The notes under the pieces are model-generated. The model made no database searches. It saw nothing but the letters and a program-made list of their open reading frames with translations, and was not told where the DNA came from. Shown here piece by piece: positions 1 to 11,899 of a DNA stretch of 64,000 bases. The position numbers and the translations under genes were made by a program. The DNA is from Otatea glauca (Eukaryota > Streptophyta > Magnoliopsida > Poales > Poaceae), in contig CM070723.1 in the NCBI GenBank assembly GCA_036346275.1, positions 32,680,176 to 32,744,175 on the forward strand, given 5' to 3'. Position 1 is the stretch's first letter. Each line of letters begins with the position of its first letter.

Positions 1-757
1 AAAAGAAAACGGACAAACAAACCAGAATCGGTTCGGCCGCATGAACAGTAATCCGCGAGTGAACAGTAAGTCGAGAATACACCGTAGATCGCGCGGTACT
101 GTAGCAGTATGCTTTTGGTTCGCCGAATTGATGCAGCCGCAAGGAATTGATTTTTATTTCTTTTTGTCTAATCTGATTACAGTACTCCAACAAAAGAGTA
201 CAAACTCTAATACCTTGTTCTCTCCTCTAAACAGGAGACATCCCTCTCCTATTTATAATGAGCAAACAGTTCGCATGCATATCCACCTGGCCCAATACAT
301 GCAAACTACCCAAAATTCACACATGCACGCGTACGGCCCACCTGTCGCTCTCGCGTGACTAATCAGCCTCCATACGCATCGTTCTCTAGCTCGAACGTCC
401 CGCATGACATTCTTGACCACTAGGACCTCAGTTCCTCCTTGAACCTAGTCCCGAACCTCAGTTCCTCCATGAACCTAGTTCCGGTCCCGTCATCGACCAC
501 GTTCGCCCTCAAGCAACACCTGCACATGAATAAACAAGAAATAATTCCGAGCACAAGTCCACGACTTGACTCAACATCAGTCTATGCAACCACTCACACG
601 AGCGCATTGCACCAAGCCAAACTATTACCATGCTATCACAAGCATATCAAGCAAACATCTAAAACAACATGTGCAAAAGCACATCACATACCATAAGCAC
701 AACCACATTGCAATGCCAATTTCATTACTCAGCCAATTTTCAGCACATGATTTTACA
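1..757 (-). repeat. S1 3' LTR (partial)
   Basis: This copy matches 5193-5949 over its whole visible length. By hand I count 14 substitutions, 13 of them transitions, and one single-base indel. It ends ...TTTTACA at 757, directly followed by a pyrimidine run that is the polypurine tract on the minus strand. The part left of position 1 is not in the window. Confidence 0.88.
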
Positions 758-768
758 ATCTCCCCCTT
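758..768 (-). promoter_or_regulatory. S1 polypurine tract, with extra PPT-like tracts downstream
   Basis: The plus strand reads ATCTCCCCCTT immediately next to the LTR end, that is AAGGGGGAGAT on the minus strand, the plus-strand priming site of reverse transcription. Similar tracts recur at 881-890, 940-948 and 2050-2057. Repeated PPT-like tracts are a reported feature of Sirevirus 3' non-coding regions, and here they support the lineage assignment. Confidence 0.75.
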
Positions 769-2320
769 GATGAAAACATTGGCAACACCACTTAGAATTG
801 AACATTGGCATTCACCTCACAAGAAAAGTTTTTTGAAATCAAAAAGTTCTAAAATCAAAACCAAAATGACAAACACAAAATCTCCCCCTTTGACAAATAT
901 GCAAAGTGAAAAACTCCTCTTAGGAGAAAATAAGAAAAATCTCCCCCTAAGATGAAACATGTGAGTGAATAAATGAATATCACTTATACAAGAACATGTG
1001 CATGTCTAAAGCATATATAAAGTTCTCCAAAATTCTCCTCCAAAATTCTTTTAAGTGGCACAATTCCCTATGACAATGGATTCATCAAGAACACAAAAGA
1101 GAGAAAAAAAATCTTTTTGTTTTTTTTAAGTTTGACATTTTTTTGTATGTAATGAGCATTCTGAGTCATCCACATATGTTGCAAATGTTGCAAATTCATC
1201 ACCGAGCCATGCTATCAAAAATACTTGCACCCTCAAATCTACACATAAACAATGTAGAGTAGGCATAACTAGAAATCAAGTACTATTAACAATTTATTGC
1301 ATGGCATGATCTCCCTTACTCAACTACCTCAAAACCTGAAATTTTTGTGCAAATCTTTGATGCCTTTTTGTAAAGAAAAACTGATGTATTGATTGATTGC
1401 AATAATAACAATTGAAAGGAATTATATGCACCATCAGCCTTACTTTTCAACCATGCCAAGCAATCACAAGCTTAAGGTTTCATGGTTTCGGTCATACACA
1501 ACCTCTTCCAAGTTCATATCAAAGTGCAATGATAAGCAGTCTCGTAAAGAAGAAGTACGATAGTACATAACCTTGATCTTGCATTTATCAACAATCACTC
1601 TTTGTGCTTTAGCACTTAACTTTGATAAATTTCATATTTAGCACTTTTTGAGCAGGATCAAGATAGCCAAGAAAGTTCAACCATGACAAGATTTAATTCA
1701 AGTTATCATTCCAATTAAATAGTCATGACATAAACTACACCATATATGCATAAACATGAAGTTGCAAAGACCTTTTAGCATAAACGTGGCTTCAAATGAC
1801 ATATGTGTATCAAATACAATGCTCATTACTTTTTTCATTTTTTTTTTCGTTTTTCATTTAAGAAACACACAAAATAAAAAGTATGTTACAAAATATTACA
1901 AAGTTTTCACAAACTACCCCTCAAAACAAACCATCTTAAAAACTTTCTTCAAAATTATCACCAAATGGGATTAATTTTATAAACAAAAGTTTGAAAGAAC
2001 AATCCTCCCAATAGGCAAACGAAAGAAATTTTCACCAAAAGTTCATTAACTCCCCCTCAAACGAATAACCAATGAAATCAAAAGAGAGGTGGTGATATAC
2101 ATGTGTTTGAGTTATCAAGGTATGTTCAATTAAGCATAAGCATGAATCAAGATAAATAAGTACTAAGCATGAAAAGGCATGATATAAGATATAACATAAT
2201 TGAACATGCCAGGGGATACATATGAGCATATAAGCAAACATCTCATCTCATACCACAATTACATATCTGTGAATGTAAAAGATATGAGTGTATAAAATAG
2301 CTCACAAAGTAGGTGAAGAA
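769..2320 (-). other. S1 non-coding internal region where pol would be expected
   Basis: About 1.55 kb of AT-rich sequence lies between the protease remnant and the polypurine tract. I find no integrase, reverse transcriptase or RNase H motif on either strand, and the open frames here are short and unlike any family I recognise. This absence makes S1 a gag-only derivative. Confidence 0.6.
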
Positions 2321-2450
2321 TTATCGCACATGCCTCTTGAAGTCCATCTCATGGGTGAGAACCATCCAAGTCTTGATCACATCTTGCAAAAGACCAAGAT
2401 CCACTAAGCTTCTGTTCTCCAACCCGCATCTGAAAAACCTACATAGCACT
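2321..2450 (-). pseudogene. S1 protease remnant
   Basis: A short minus-strand frame reads LVDLGLLQDV followed by a stretch with a Trp and THEMDF. It resembles the start of a copia aspartic protease, where LVDSGCSRHM is usual; that intact motif is visible in element S3 at about 58050-58085. Here the Ser, Cys and His positions are altered and the frame shifts, so the protease is decayed. The match is short and this remains an inference. Confidence 0.45.
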
Positions 2451-2493
2451 AGAAGATGTCGAGGCCTCGGTACTGGGGTTAGAAATAAAGCAT

Positions 2494-4661
2494 TTAGGAA
2501 TCCAAAGATCTTGAGACACACGACCTGATGAGTAGGCACAACACAAGTATTCTTATGCACAAAATCGATTTGCCTTTTCTCGTGTTTCTAGCAACAAAAG
2601 GTGTTTGCATCACCCTAGGCACATAATGAGGAGTAAAGCGTGCCTGTCTGAAATTAGACCTAGCCTTAGCCTTTTCTTTCTTTTGTTGTTTGGCTAGTCT
2701 AAAGCAAAAATCTACTAAGTGTCCATCTCTATCACAATGAGTGCAAGTGTACTTAACACGATGTTTAGCTTTAGAAGTAGAAGCAACATTTGCATTCATT
2801 ATAGTAGAAGATAAAACTCCAGCAGACTTAAAAACAATTTTCTTAGGCTCATTGACAATTTCAAAATTTCCACTTTCAAGTGCCTTAACAACAGTGGGAG
2901 CATGTGATTTATGATGAGCATAAGAATCAAAACCTAAACCTTTGTTATGAATGCTAACCCTTGATTGATCCAAAATCATGTTTAGGTTTTTCTTTCCTTT
3001 AGTGAAACGTTCTAAAGATTTTTCCAAATAATCAACCTTTCGAGAAAGAGTTAAACAATTATTACAGGGAACGTCCACTTTTCCTTTTTGCTTGCGACAA
3101 GTTGAGCATGAAAGAACCTCATGCGTGAGCAAATCATTTGTCATTTGAGAAACTCTAGCATTAGCATCATGCAATTTCAATTCAAGAATTGAACATTTAG
3201 AACAAGAAGTTGATTCATCCAATTCAGAAGTAGAGCAACTAGCATCTTTAATTTGTTTGCAATTTAATGGAACAAGTTTCTTATTCTTCTCAATTTCATC
3301 TCTAAGCTTATCAAGAGTTGAAGCATGAACATTTCTTAGTGAAGTAAGCTCATAATAAATTAATTCACATGTTTTGCAAGCATCATCATCAGGAATCAAA
3401 GATTTAAGTCTAGCAATTTCAGCATTCAATGATTCCACAAGAACATCATGTTTTTTAATTTTCTTGTTACGTTTATCAAGCAATTTACCAAGACGAGCAA
3501 CAGCAATAGCTAATTCATCATAAGAAGGTTCTACCTCATTGAAGTCGCTGTCATGATTGTCCTCGGTGAAGCTGTCGCTGCTTTTAGCCATGAGACACAA
3601 GCCCATCAAGTCTTGTCTCGTCTTACCTTTGGATGTTGTATCTTCATTGCTTTCAGATTCTACATCACTCAAGTTGACTTGTTCAAGTGCTGAAAGAACT
3701 CGATGCACAACTTTGCTATTTAGGAAGCTCCTTTTCTTCTTGTAATTGAACGGACGCTTGTACTTTGTCTCTTTCTCCTCCTTCGATGATTTACCTGCAA
3801 GTTTAGGACAATTTAACGAATGTGGTTGAGATCACCACACTCATAGCATCTTGGAGGGCCACCACCAACTCTCTTCCTCATTCTCATATTCTGCAAAGCT
3901 TTATTAAAACGAGAAGAGAGTGATGCCAAGTCATCTTCTGGAAATTCTTCAATCTGTTCATCGGTTAGTGAAGACAAGAAATACAAAGCAAAACTTGAAG
4001 AAGCATTATTATGAGACATACTAGATTGGGAGGTCAAAGCAATTGATTTGTGATCATTCTTCCTAGCAAGAACATCCAATTCATGAGTTTTTAATTTAGA
4101 GAAAAGAACATCTAAAGTAAGTGTACTCATGACAGTTGATTCTCTAATGGATGTAACTTTCATCTCCCAAATAGACATGTTTAATGCACCAAGCAATTGT
4201 CTAGCATTAGCAGCATCGTCATAGCTAACTCCAACAGCACGTAAATTGCTAAGAATCTTATTAAAACGTGAAAAGAAATCATTTAGCGACTCACCAGGCT
4301 TCATCTCAAATCGCATGTATTCTTTCTTATATATATCTTGGCGAACCTCTTTGACAGTGTTTGATCCTTCATGATAGTTACAAAGAGATTTCCATACCTC
4401 ATATACAGATCGAAGATGAACCACTCGATCGAAGTCGCTGCGCCCCAAGCCCTGGATGATCAAGTTGCGCGCCTTGCTGTTTGCTTCAACATGTGCGCGA
4501 TTGACGTCGTTGACGTTGTCGTTCTCAGGAACTTCGTACGGCTTGTAAACCTTCTCCCAAATTGCGAAGCCCTGCGCTTGGATGTACGCCTCCATCTTGG
4601 CTTTCCAAAACTGAAAATCAACACCATCGAAAACACAAGGTTTTGTCGAATACCGATCCAT
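2494..4661 (-). pseudogene. gag: S1 gag polyprotein (nucleocapsid), frameshifted
   Basis: Gag forms the cytoplasmic virus-like particle and packages the element's RNA. The first frame (4661 to 3813, 282 aa) starts MDRYSTKPCVF and has the UBN2/DUF4219-type copia gag fold, including WKSLCNY and a GALNMSIWEMKV segment, and ends inside a zinc-knuckle-like CYECGDLNHIR. A single missing base near 3817 shifts the frame. The second frame (about 3790 to 2494) continues with a charged coiled coil carrying CxxC pairs (CSKC, CSTC, CNNC) and ends with a CX2CX4HX4C knuckle (CTHCDRDGHLVDFC). This long C-terminal extension is typical of Sirevirus gags. Apart from the frameshift the two parts are long and open, so the break may be recent. 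The start is the ATG 47 bp inside the LTR. Confidence 0.8.
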
Positions 4662-4706
4662 CCCTATGATTTCTAATCACCGGTTAAGATTAATTAGAAA
4701 AACCTT

Positions 4707-4718
4707 GCTCTGATACCA
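4707..4718 (-). promoter_or_regulatory. S1 primer-binding site (initiator Met tRNA type)
   Basis: The plus strand reads GCTCTGATACCA, which is TGGTATCAGAGC on the minus strand, complementary to the 3' end of plant initiator methionine tRNA. It begins two bases inside the right LTR and primes minus-strand DNA synthesis. Confidence 0.85.
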
Positions 4719-4720
4719 CT

Positions 4721-5949
4721 TGTAGGATCGATATACATTAAACTAGCAATCAGAGGGGGGGTGAATGATTGCGCGGAAGCTAAAATTAATTTTTTGATCT
4801 ACTAAAAAATTCACCCCAATTCGGACTCAAATAATTGCTTTCGTATTCAACAAAACAGAGTAGATACGTTCTGTAAATCGTGAATTACTAGAGATCCAAC
4901 TGTCGGATTGACCTGAAATTTGAACTGTAGAAACTAGATTCTATTACGAATCTAACAAAAAAGGAATCAGCTCAATCGGACCTACGGATCAAAAGTTTTT
5001 AACCTCGCAAGCATGCTGTGACAGAATATGACGAGAATTGACCAAACCCTAATTTCGTGATTAATCACAATCTACAAAAGATTAACCAACGAAACTTTCA
5101 AGGACTCTAAGTTGATACTCTAGGAAGGTTATGGATGGATCAAATCAAGAAGAAACTCAAAGAATCAAGATAAACAATGATTCAATCTACTAAAAGAAAA
5201 CGGACAAACAAACCAGAATCGGTTCGGCCGCATGAACAGTAATCCGCGAGTGAACAGTAAGTTGAGAATACACCGTAGATCGCATGGTACTGTAGCAGTA
5301 TGCTTTTGGTTCGCCGAATTGATGCAGCCGCAAGGAATTGATTTTTATTTCTTTTTGTCTAATCTGATTACAGTACTCCAACAAAAGAGTACAAACTCTA
5401 ATACCTTGCTCTCTCCTCTAAACAGGAGACATCCCTCTCCTATTTATAATGAGCAAACAGTTCGCATGCATATCCACCTGGCCCAATACATGCAAACTAC
5501 CCAAAATTCACACATGCACGCGTACGGCCCACCTGCCGCTCTCGCGTGACTAATCAGCCTCCATATGCACCGTTCTCTAGCCCGAACGCCCCGCATGACA
5601 TTCTTGACCACTAGGACCTCAGTTCCTCCTTGAACCTAGTCCCGAACCTCAGTTCCTCCATGAACCTAGTTTCGGTCCCGTCATCGACCACGTTCGCCCT
5701 CAAGCAACACCTGCACATGAATAAACAAGAAACAATTCCGAGCACAAGTCCACGACTTGACTCAACATCAGTCTATGCAACCACTCACACGAGCGCATTG
5801 CATCAAGCCAAACTATTACCATGCTATGACAAGCATATCAAGCAAACATCTAAAACAACATGTGCAAAAGCACATCACATACCATAAACACAACCACATT
5901 GCAATGCCAATTTCATTACTCAGCCAATTTTTCAGCACATGATTTTACA
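4721..5949 (-). repeat. S1 5' LTR (complete, 1229 bp)
   Basis: The LTR is bounded by TG...CA (plus strand TGTAGGATCG to GATTTTACA). It drives transcription leftward. The minus-strand TATA box lies at 5440-5448. Short frames within it (for example 5232-5549) have no coding support and recur in the other LTR copy. Immediately to the right the sequence switches to Tat gypsy pol. Confidence 0.88.
5440..5448 (-). promoter_or_regulatory. S1 LTR TATA box
   Basis: The plus strand CTATTTATA is TATAAATAG on the minus strand, inside the LTR in the right orientation to transcribe S1. The same box is present in the left LTR at 249-257. Confidence 0.55.
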
Positions 5950-8528
5950 TCACGCCAGCTCGGACGCAATGTGGAGGCATACGTGGACGATGTCATGGTG
6001 AAGACTTGGCAGAGGAAGGACCTTATCGCCAACCTGACCGAGACATTCGAGAGTTTAAGGGCTTTCAGCATGAAGCTTAATCCCGAGAAGTGTGTTTTCG
6101 GAGTATCTTCGGGAAAACTGCTCGGGTTTATCGTATCCCAATGAGGCATTGAGGCCAACCCAGAGAAGATCAGAGCTATATCAAATATGGAAGCGCCGAC
6201 TTGCCAGAAGGACGTCCAGAAGCTTACAGGATGCATGGCCGCACTCAGCAGGTTTATTTCTCGACTGGCTATGCGAGGTATGCCATTCTTTAAACTCTTC
6301 AAGAAGCAGGACAAGTTCCAATGGACGCTAGAGTCACAACAAGCGTTTGAAGATTTGAATACCTTCTTAACAACGCCCCCGGTCTTGGTTTCGCCGATGC
6401 CAGAGGAACCTCTGCTACTTTACATCGCGGCAACGATTCATGTAGTCAGCGCCGCAGTCATCGAGGTTTACTTCGTCAGCGAGGTCCTGAGTGAATCTAA
6501 CGTGCAGTATCCGCAAGTACAAAAATTATTATATGTCGTACTTCTTACATCTCGCAAGCTCAAGCACTACTTCCAAGAGCATACTGTTTCAGTGGTTACC
6601 TCCTTCCCAATAGGAGATATTCTTCACAACCAGGAGGTCACTGGGAGAATTGCAAAATGGGCAGTCGAGCTTGGAGCTTTTGATATCCTTTTTAAGCCTC
6701 GCACAGCTATCAAGTCTCAAGCGCTCGCCGACTTCACTGCCGAGTGGACGGAGCTTCAAAATCCGGCGGTCATCAAGGAACTCGAGTATTGGACGATGTA
6801 CTTCGACGGTTCGCTCATGCTTAGCAGTGCGGGGGCTGGTATTGTGCTCACATCACCAAGTGAAGAAAGATTGAGGTACATTCTGCAGATACTTTTTCCC
6901 GCATCAAACAACGCCGCCGAGTACGAGGCACTCATCTATGGGCTCCGTATCATCATATTGCTCGGTATCCAACGTTTGGCGGTCCACGGAGATTTAATGC
7001 TCGTGGTCAATCAAGTGCAAAAAGAATGGTCCTGCATCGAAGACAACATGGCTACCTACTGCTAGGAGGTACGCAGGCTGGAAGGCAACTTCGACGGTCT
7101 GGAACTCGTTCATGTGCTCCGTCGGGACAATGAAGCGGCCGACGAGCTTGCAAAAATGGGATCCTGTCGGTCTACTGTGCCCGTGGGAGTATTCGTTGAA
7201 GAAATTCATAAGCCCACGATCAGCACTCGATCGAAGCCGGACGTCCCAGCGGAGAAGAATGTTGAAGCTGAAGTCCTAGTCATTACCCCCGATTGGACAG
7301 CTCCGTTTATGGACTATTTGACGAAGGACGAACTACCTGAAGATCGCGTGCAAGCCGAACGAATAATACGCCGAAGCAAGAGCTACGTGGTGATCAGGGA
7401 AGAACTCTATCGCAAGAGCTCCTCTGGGGTACTACGACGGTGCATATCAGAACAAGAAGGAAGAGATCTCCTCAAGGAAATCCACTCGGGAGTTTGTGGA
7501 AATCATGCGGCGTCATCAACTCTAGTTGGCAAGGCTTATCGTCAGGGATTTTTCTGGCCGACTGCTATTACCGATGCAGAGGACATCGTCCGGACATGCG
7601 AAGGATGTCAGTTCTTTGCGCGACAGATGAACAAACCAGCACAAGAACTACAAACCATCCCAATCACCTGGCCGTTTACGGTCTGGGGGCTGGACATGGT
7701 GGGACCTTTGAAGAAGGCCCAAGGCGGTTATACTCATCTCTTCGTGGCCGTCGATAAATTCACCAAATGGATTGAGGCCAAGCCAGTCGCCACAATCACA
7801 GCTGCAAAGGCCAAAGAATTCTTCCATGAAATCGTGGTTAGATTCGGCGTAACAAACCGAATCATCACGGATAATGGCACCCAATTCAGAGGCGGCGTAT
7901 TTCAAGACTGGTGCGGCGAACTCGGCATAAAGATCTGCTTCGCATCAGTAGCACACCCCCGAAGTAATGGGCAGGTTGAGCGAGCCAACGACATGGTTTT
8001 ACAAGGCCTAAAGGTAAGGATTTTCGATCATCTCAAACCATATGCCACTCGGTGGGTCAAAGAATTGCCTTCGGTACTCTAGGGGCTGCGAACCACCCCC
8101 AGCAGAGCAACCGGGCAATCACCCTTCTTCCTGGTGTATGGCTCAGAGGCGGTCCTCCCCACCAAGTTAGAATTCAGATCCCCACGGGTTCGGAGCTATT
8201 AAGAAGTCGCTTCGGAAGAGAGCTGGCAAGAAGACCTCGACCGACTGGAAGAAGCCAGGGACATCGCAACAATTCAGTCAGCAAAATATCTTCAGGGCTT
8301 ACGTCGCTATCACGGACGCAATGTGAGGAGCCGCGCGTTCTCTAAAGGAGATCTGGTCCTTAGAAAGAATCAGAAGTGCAAGCATAAGCTCTCCCCAAGC
8401 TGGGAAGGCCCTTACGTCATCGATGAGGTGATACGCCCTGGAGCTTATAAGCTCAAGCGTGAAGACAGCACAGCACGGCAGTCAGCAACACTTGGAACAT
8501 AGAACAGCTACGTCGTTTTTTCACTTGA
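5950..8528 (+). pseudogene. pol: Tat1 pol (RT end, RNase H, integrase)
   Basis: The frame opens at the S1 junction with the RT active-site motif YVDD (about 5974-5988) and continues through the RT connection and RNase H (FDGS...GAGIVL, SNNAAEYEALI), including the second RNase H typical of Tat. Integrase follows with its HHCC zinc region (GNHAASSTLVGKAYRQG, then CEGCQF), and core residues in WGLDMVGPL, DNGTQF and NGQVERAN. One frame is kept from 5950 to about 8460 with stops at 6142 (TGA), 7063 (TAG), 8080 (TAG) and 8200 (TAA). A frameshift near 8470 precedes the natural end at 8526-8528. The stops at 6142, 7063 and 8080 each lie where one C-to-T or G-to-A change in an Arg, Gln or Trp codon explains them. 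The enzyme is inactive as encoded. Confidence 0.88.
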
Positions 8529-8779
8529 ACTCTGTAATTCAATTGTTTCTTCATGAATGAATGTTCGCTCTTAAAGTCATTTTCGTTCAAACTTCTCGTG
8601 ATTTATGCATCTGAGTGCTTTGCTTCTACGATGTTAAGACTCTGAGACATGCGTCATGAACCACGCCTCAGAGCTTGGGGCTGGACTAGTCGGAGAACGA
8701 TATGTCAAAACCACTTGGACAAAGCAACATATTTGAAAGACAAAATGCAAGAACAAAGAGAAATTTTCATATATCACGT

Positions 8780-11369
8780 TTACAGCTCTAGAGTTTCTAC
8801 AATGGCCATAGAGGCATCCTTGACTTCCTCCCAGAGCTCGGCAGCCCGATCTTCGTCTACATTGCACGCGTAGCCTTCTTTAACGGCTTCAAGATCCACT
8901 CGGGGATAGAGCGACTTGGTGATCGCCAAAGCCTAGCTAGCACCATTGGTCGTCGTCTCCTTCAAGAGTCTCTTGAGCGCCTCAGGGGCTTCCTCCAGTT
9001 GAGAGATGACCTGGTCCCTGCAGAGTGGCTTCCCGTCGCCGGGATGAAGCAAGCTCAACAACGGCTTGGAGGCTTCACGAAGCTTAGTGCAAGACGTCTC
9101 AAGAGTTTCAACCTTCTCGTTAAAGATGGCGTATTGTGCCCACGTTTTGAATTTATAATCTGCAAGACAGAGTATTAAGAAGTACCAAGAAGGCAATGAA
9201 GACATGGGAGGGCCAAGCTGCCGACCGTACCTTCCAGCTCCTTCTCCGAAGCTTTAAGTTGCCCCTGGAGCTTTACATTAGCAGAGTCCCGAGCTGACAC
9301 GAAGATAAGAAGATCAAAAAACCAGACGATTAAATGAAAGCATGAGATGGCCCGAGAAATATTCACCTCGAAGGGAGCCGACGACATCTATCTTCTCTTG
9401 CCGAAGAGTCTCCTTCTCGACCCGGCGCTGGACCTCGATCAAGAGCTCGTAGCTCGGCTGCATGTCCAGCCTTGATCTGCTCCAGTTCGGCCATATATTC
9501 CCGGCGCGCCCGGACCTCCGGAAGCATCTTCTGGAGGTACTCGGACTTATTTTCGGAGCGCTCCTCTAATTTCTATAATCATCACAGGAAAAGGTGACTA
9601 CATGCCGATCGACGAAGCGGTGAAGGCGGCGAGTAGAGAAAATTTTACCCGGGCTAGGCGTGCACAAGCAGTGGCATGACTGTAAAAGTCATTCCTCTCC
9701 CTCTCCTCCTACGAGTCGTCCAGGAGCTTCAAGCCGTCCTCCTCATCAACCCACGCAGCTTACATTATGAGTGGGGCGGCGAGTCGTGGAAACAGGAGAT
9801 CTCTTTAACCTCTGGGATGGGCTCTCGAGCAGAGCCCTATCTTGCACGAGGCGTCGGTGAAGGCGGCTAAGGCTCAAGGGGCGCTCCTATGTCCCCGGGG
9901 GAGGCCCCCTCAACCGATACTTGAACCTCCGTGGGCCCAGCCTCTTCAGGAGCCCTAGATGGCGTCTCGACGGGAGCATCGAGCGAAGGATTCCTACAAG
10001 AAGATCTGTCAGTAAACAAGCCGACGAAGCGCGCCAGATAAGAGTCGATAGAGTAACAAACCTGTTGGACTTCTTCATCCTCATGGGGGGCTTCCTCCGA
10101 GTGGCCGAGCCGCTCCCGGAGGGACCACCCGGGGCACCGTCGACTGGCACTCTGGGCTCCTCTCGACCGCCCGAGTCCCTCGGAATTGGACTCGGCTGTG
10201 CCGCGGGCTCGCAGGAAAGGGGAGCTGAAGGCACTGGGGCTCATGCTGACGGTTCCTGGATCTTGGGACCGCCATTGGGCGTCGGAGCTTCGCAGGGTCC
10301 TTGGCCACCGTCTTCTTCCCCTTCTTTGCGGCGGGATCTCCCGCAGGGAAGCTCGCTGGCCGCTTCGGGGAATCGCCTATGCGAGCGGGCATTTTCGGAA
10401 GAGGCGCATCGCTGAAAAAGGCCACTCGATCCTGGAAAGGGAGATTAAAAGTTAGAAGTCATTCAAGATTGAACATGGAAAAATCTATCGGCAGTACTTC
10501 CTCACCTTGGGAAGAGGATTCGATGCAGTGAAGGCCTTGGGGCATCTGGTGGGCATCTCGACGCTCGGGATAAAAAAATCGCCTACTCGAGCAAAAATCT
10601 GCTCTTTCGTTATTAAATCGGGCAATTCACGGGTCGGATCATCCCTTCCCTCAAACTGATACCGCAGATGGTCGCGCTCCTTCAGGGGCTGAATCCGGCG
10701 AGCAACGAAGTGAAGGGCCAGACCAACCCCTGTGAGGCCCCCTTCCTTTAATTTTTCGATGAGCACCAAGAGGTCTTGCACTTGATCCATGTTGCAGGAG
10801 TCACCGACAGAAGACCAAGAGAGGGACACCTTCGGCCGGCGCCCGGTGAAAGAAGGGAGAGCTGGATCAGGATTGGCACAATAAAACCACTCCTGGTGCC
10901 AGCCTTTATTCGAAGACTTGAAAGGAATAGCAAAGTACGATTTCTTTAGCCCCTCCCGAAGCCGGAATCCAGCTCCCCCAATTAACTTGGGGTCATTTTT
11001 TGAGGGATAGGGCTTTAGAAGGTAAAAATGGTGAAAACATCAAAATGAGGACGGATGCCAAAGAAAGCTTCGCAAAGATGAATAAAGATAGAGATTAGCA
11101 AAATAGAGTTGGGATTCAAGTTCACCAACTCGATGCCATAGAAGAAGAGAAGGCCACGGAGGAAAGCGCAGACCGGAAGACCCAGCCCGCGATGGAAGAA
11201 AGACTCAAATACCATGACTTCTTCAGGACGACGAGGAGTGGAAGAAAGCCAAGTCTGGGAGAACCCCGTCATTCACCATGGACTGTAGTTTCTCCTCTGT
11301 CGTGATCGAGGTCGTCCAATCCTGGGGCAAAGGCTGCGAGGAGGGGACCTTGGAAGGATGAGAAGACAT
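8780..11369 (-). pseudogene. Tat1 antisense ORF 1 (PF04195-like 'gypsy type transposon' protein)
   Basis: This gene lies on the strand opposite pol. The start at 11369 (MSSHPSKVPSSQ) is followed by a frameshift near 11235. The conserved core reads FESFFHRGLGLPV, RGLLFFYGIEL, LNPNSILLISIFIHLCEAF (about 11215-11030), then GWHQEWFY (about 10900) and a GGLTGVGLALHFVARR block (about 10740-10680). A Pro/Arg-rich middle region, coiled-coil blocks (about 9600-9100) and a C-terminal block (ALAITKSLYPRVDLE) ending at 8780 complete it. Splice-like gaps separate the blocks, so it was probably a multi-exon gene. Its role is unknown, although the family is widely annotated in grass genomes. Frameshifts and an in-frame stop near 8935 break it. 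Confidence 0.72.
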
Positions 11370-11899
11370 CTTCGGAGGAGAGATCAATGGTGGCGCAAAA
11401 ATGCGGTCGCAGCAGCAGTTAACCCTAGCGGCGGAGAAGGCGGAGAGACAAAAGAAGCAGAAGAGGCAGGAGAAAGCGATGAGAAATGAACCATCGGCTC
11501 ATTCTTAAAGGGGTAAAAAAAATCAAGTTTTCGTCAAGGTGGCGGGAAAAGATTGTGGAACCCCTAGCCCTACTCTATGCTTCGTAATGATTTGCTAGTC
11601 TGGCGTCCTGACATACAGAGGAAGTTACAGTTTGACTAAGTCATGTTTGGGACACGTTGCTCCCCATGATGGGATGTTTAACCACTTATCGAACCAAGCG
11701 AGATGTGGATGTCCTCCAGTCCGGATTAAAAATATCTTCTTGTGATATGCCCCATGTTGGGTGACTAGGTGGTTACCGCATGACGAAATCATATATCACG
11801 AGATGAGCCTAAACAGGCACGACTCCAATGGTATGCCCATAAGGGTCGAAAAACTGTGTGTCGTAATAAACGAGTACAGATACTGTTCGGATTAACCTC
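11370..11899. other. Tat1 spacer upstream of antisense ORF 1
   Basis: This stretch lies upstream of the antisense ORF start (minus strand) and would hold its leader and promoter. I see no clear TATA box and no coding frame. It passes into the tandem array on the right. Confidence 0.4.

Larger units (their letters stand above)
1..5949 (-). mobile_element. Sirevirus-type Ty1/copia element S1 (gag-only, left LTR cut by window)
   Basis: This is an LTR retrotransposon read on the minus strand. The same sequence occurs at 1-757 and 5193-5949, and the right copy extends left to 4721, giving an LTR of about 1.23 kb that begins TGTAAAATC and ends CCTACA on the minus strand. A methionine-tRNA-type primer-binding site lies next to the right LTR and a purine tract lies next to the left one. 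The internal region (758-4720, about 4 kb) encodes a gag and only a trace of protease. No integrase, reverse transcriptase or RNase H is visible. Several CTCCCCCT tracts near the 3' side match the multiple polypurine tracts known for Sireviruses. It is inserted in a Tat gypsy pol gene at 5950. The left target duplication lies outside the window. Confidence 0.85.

Noticed and set aside
41..955. Open frames in the left LTR (repeated at 5232-5942)
   Set aside because: They lie inside LTR copies, have no recognisable domain and recur only because the LTR is duplicated.
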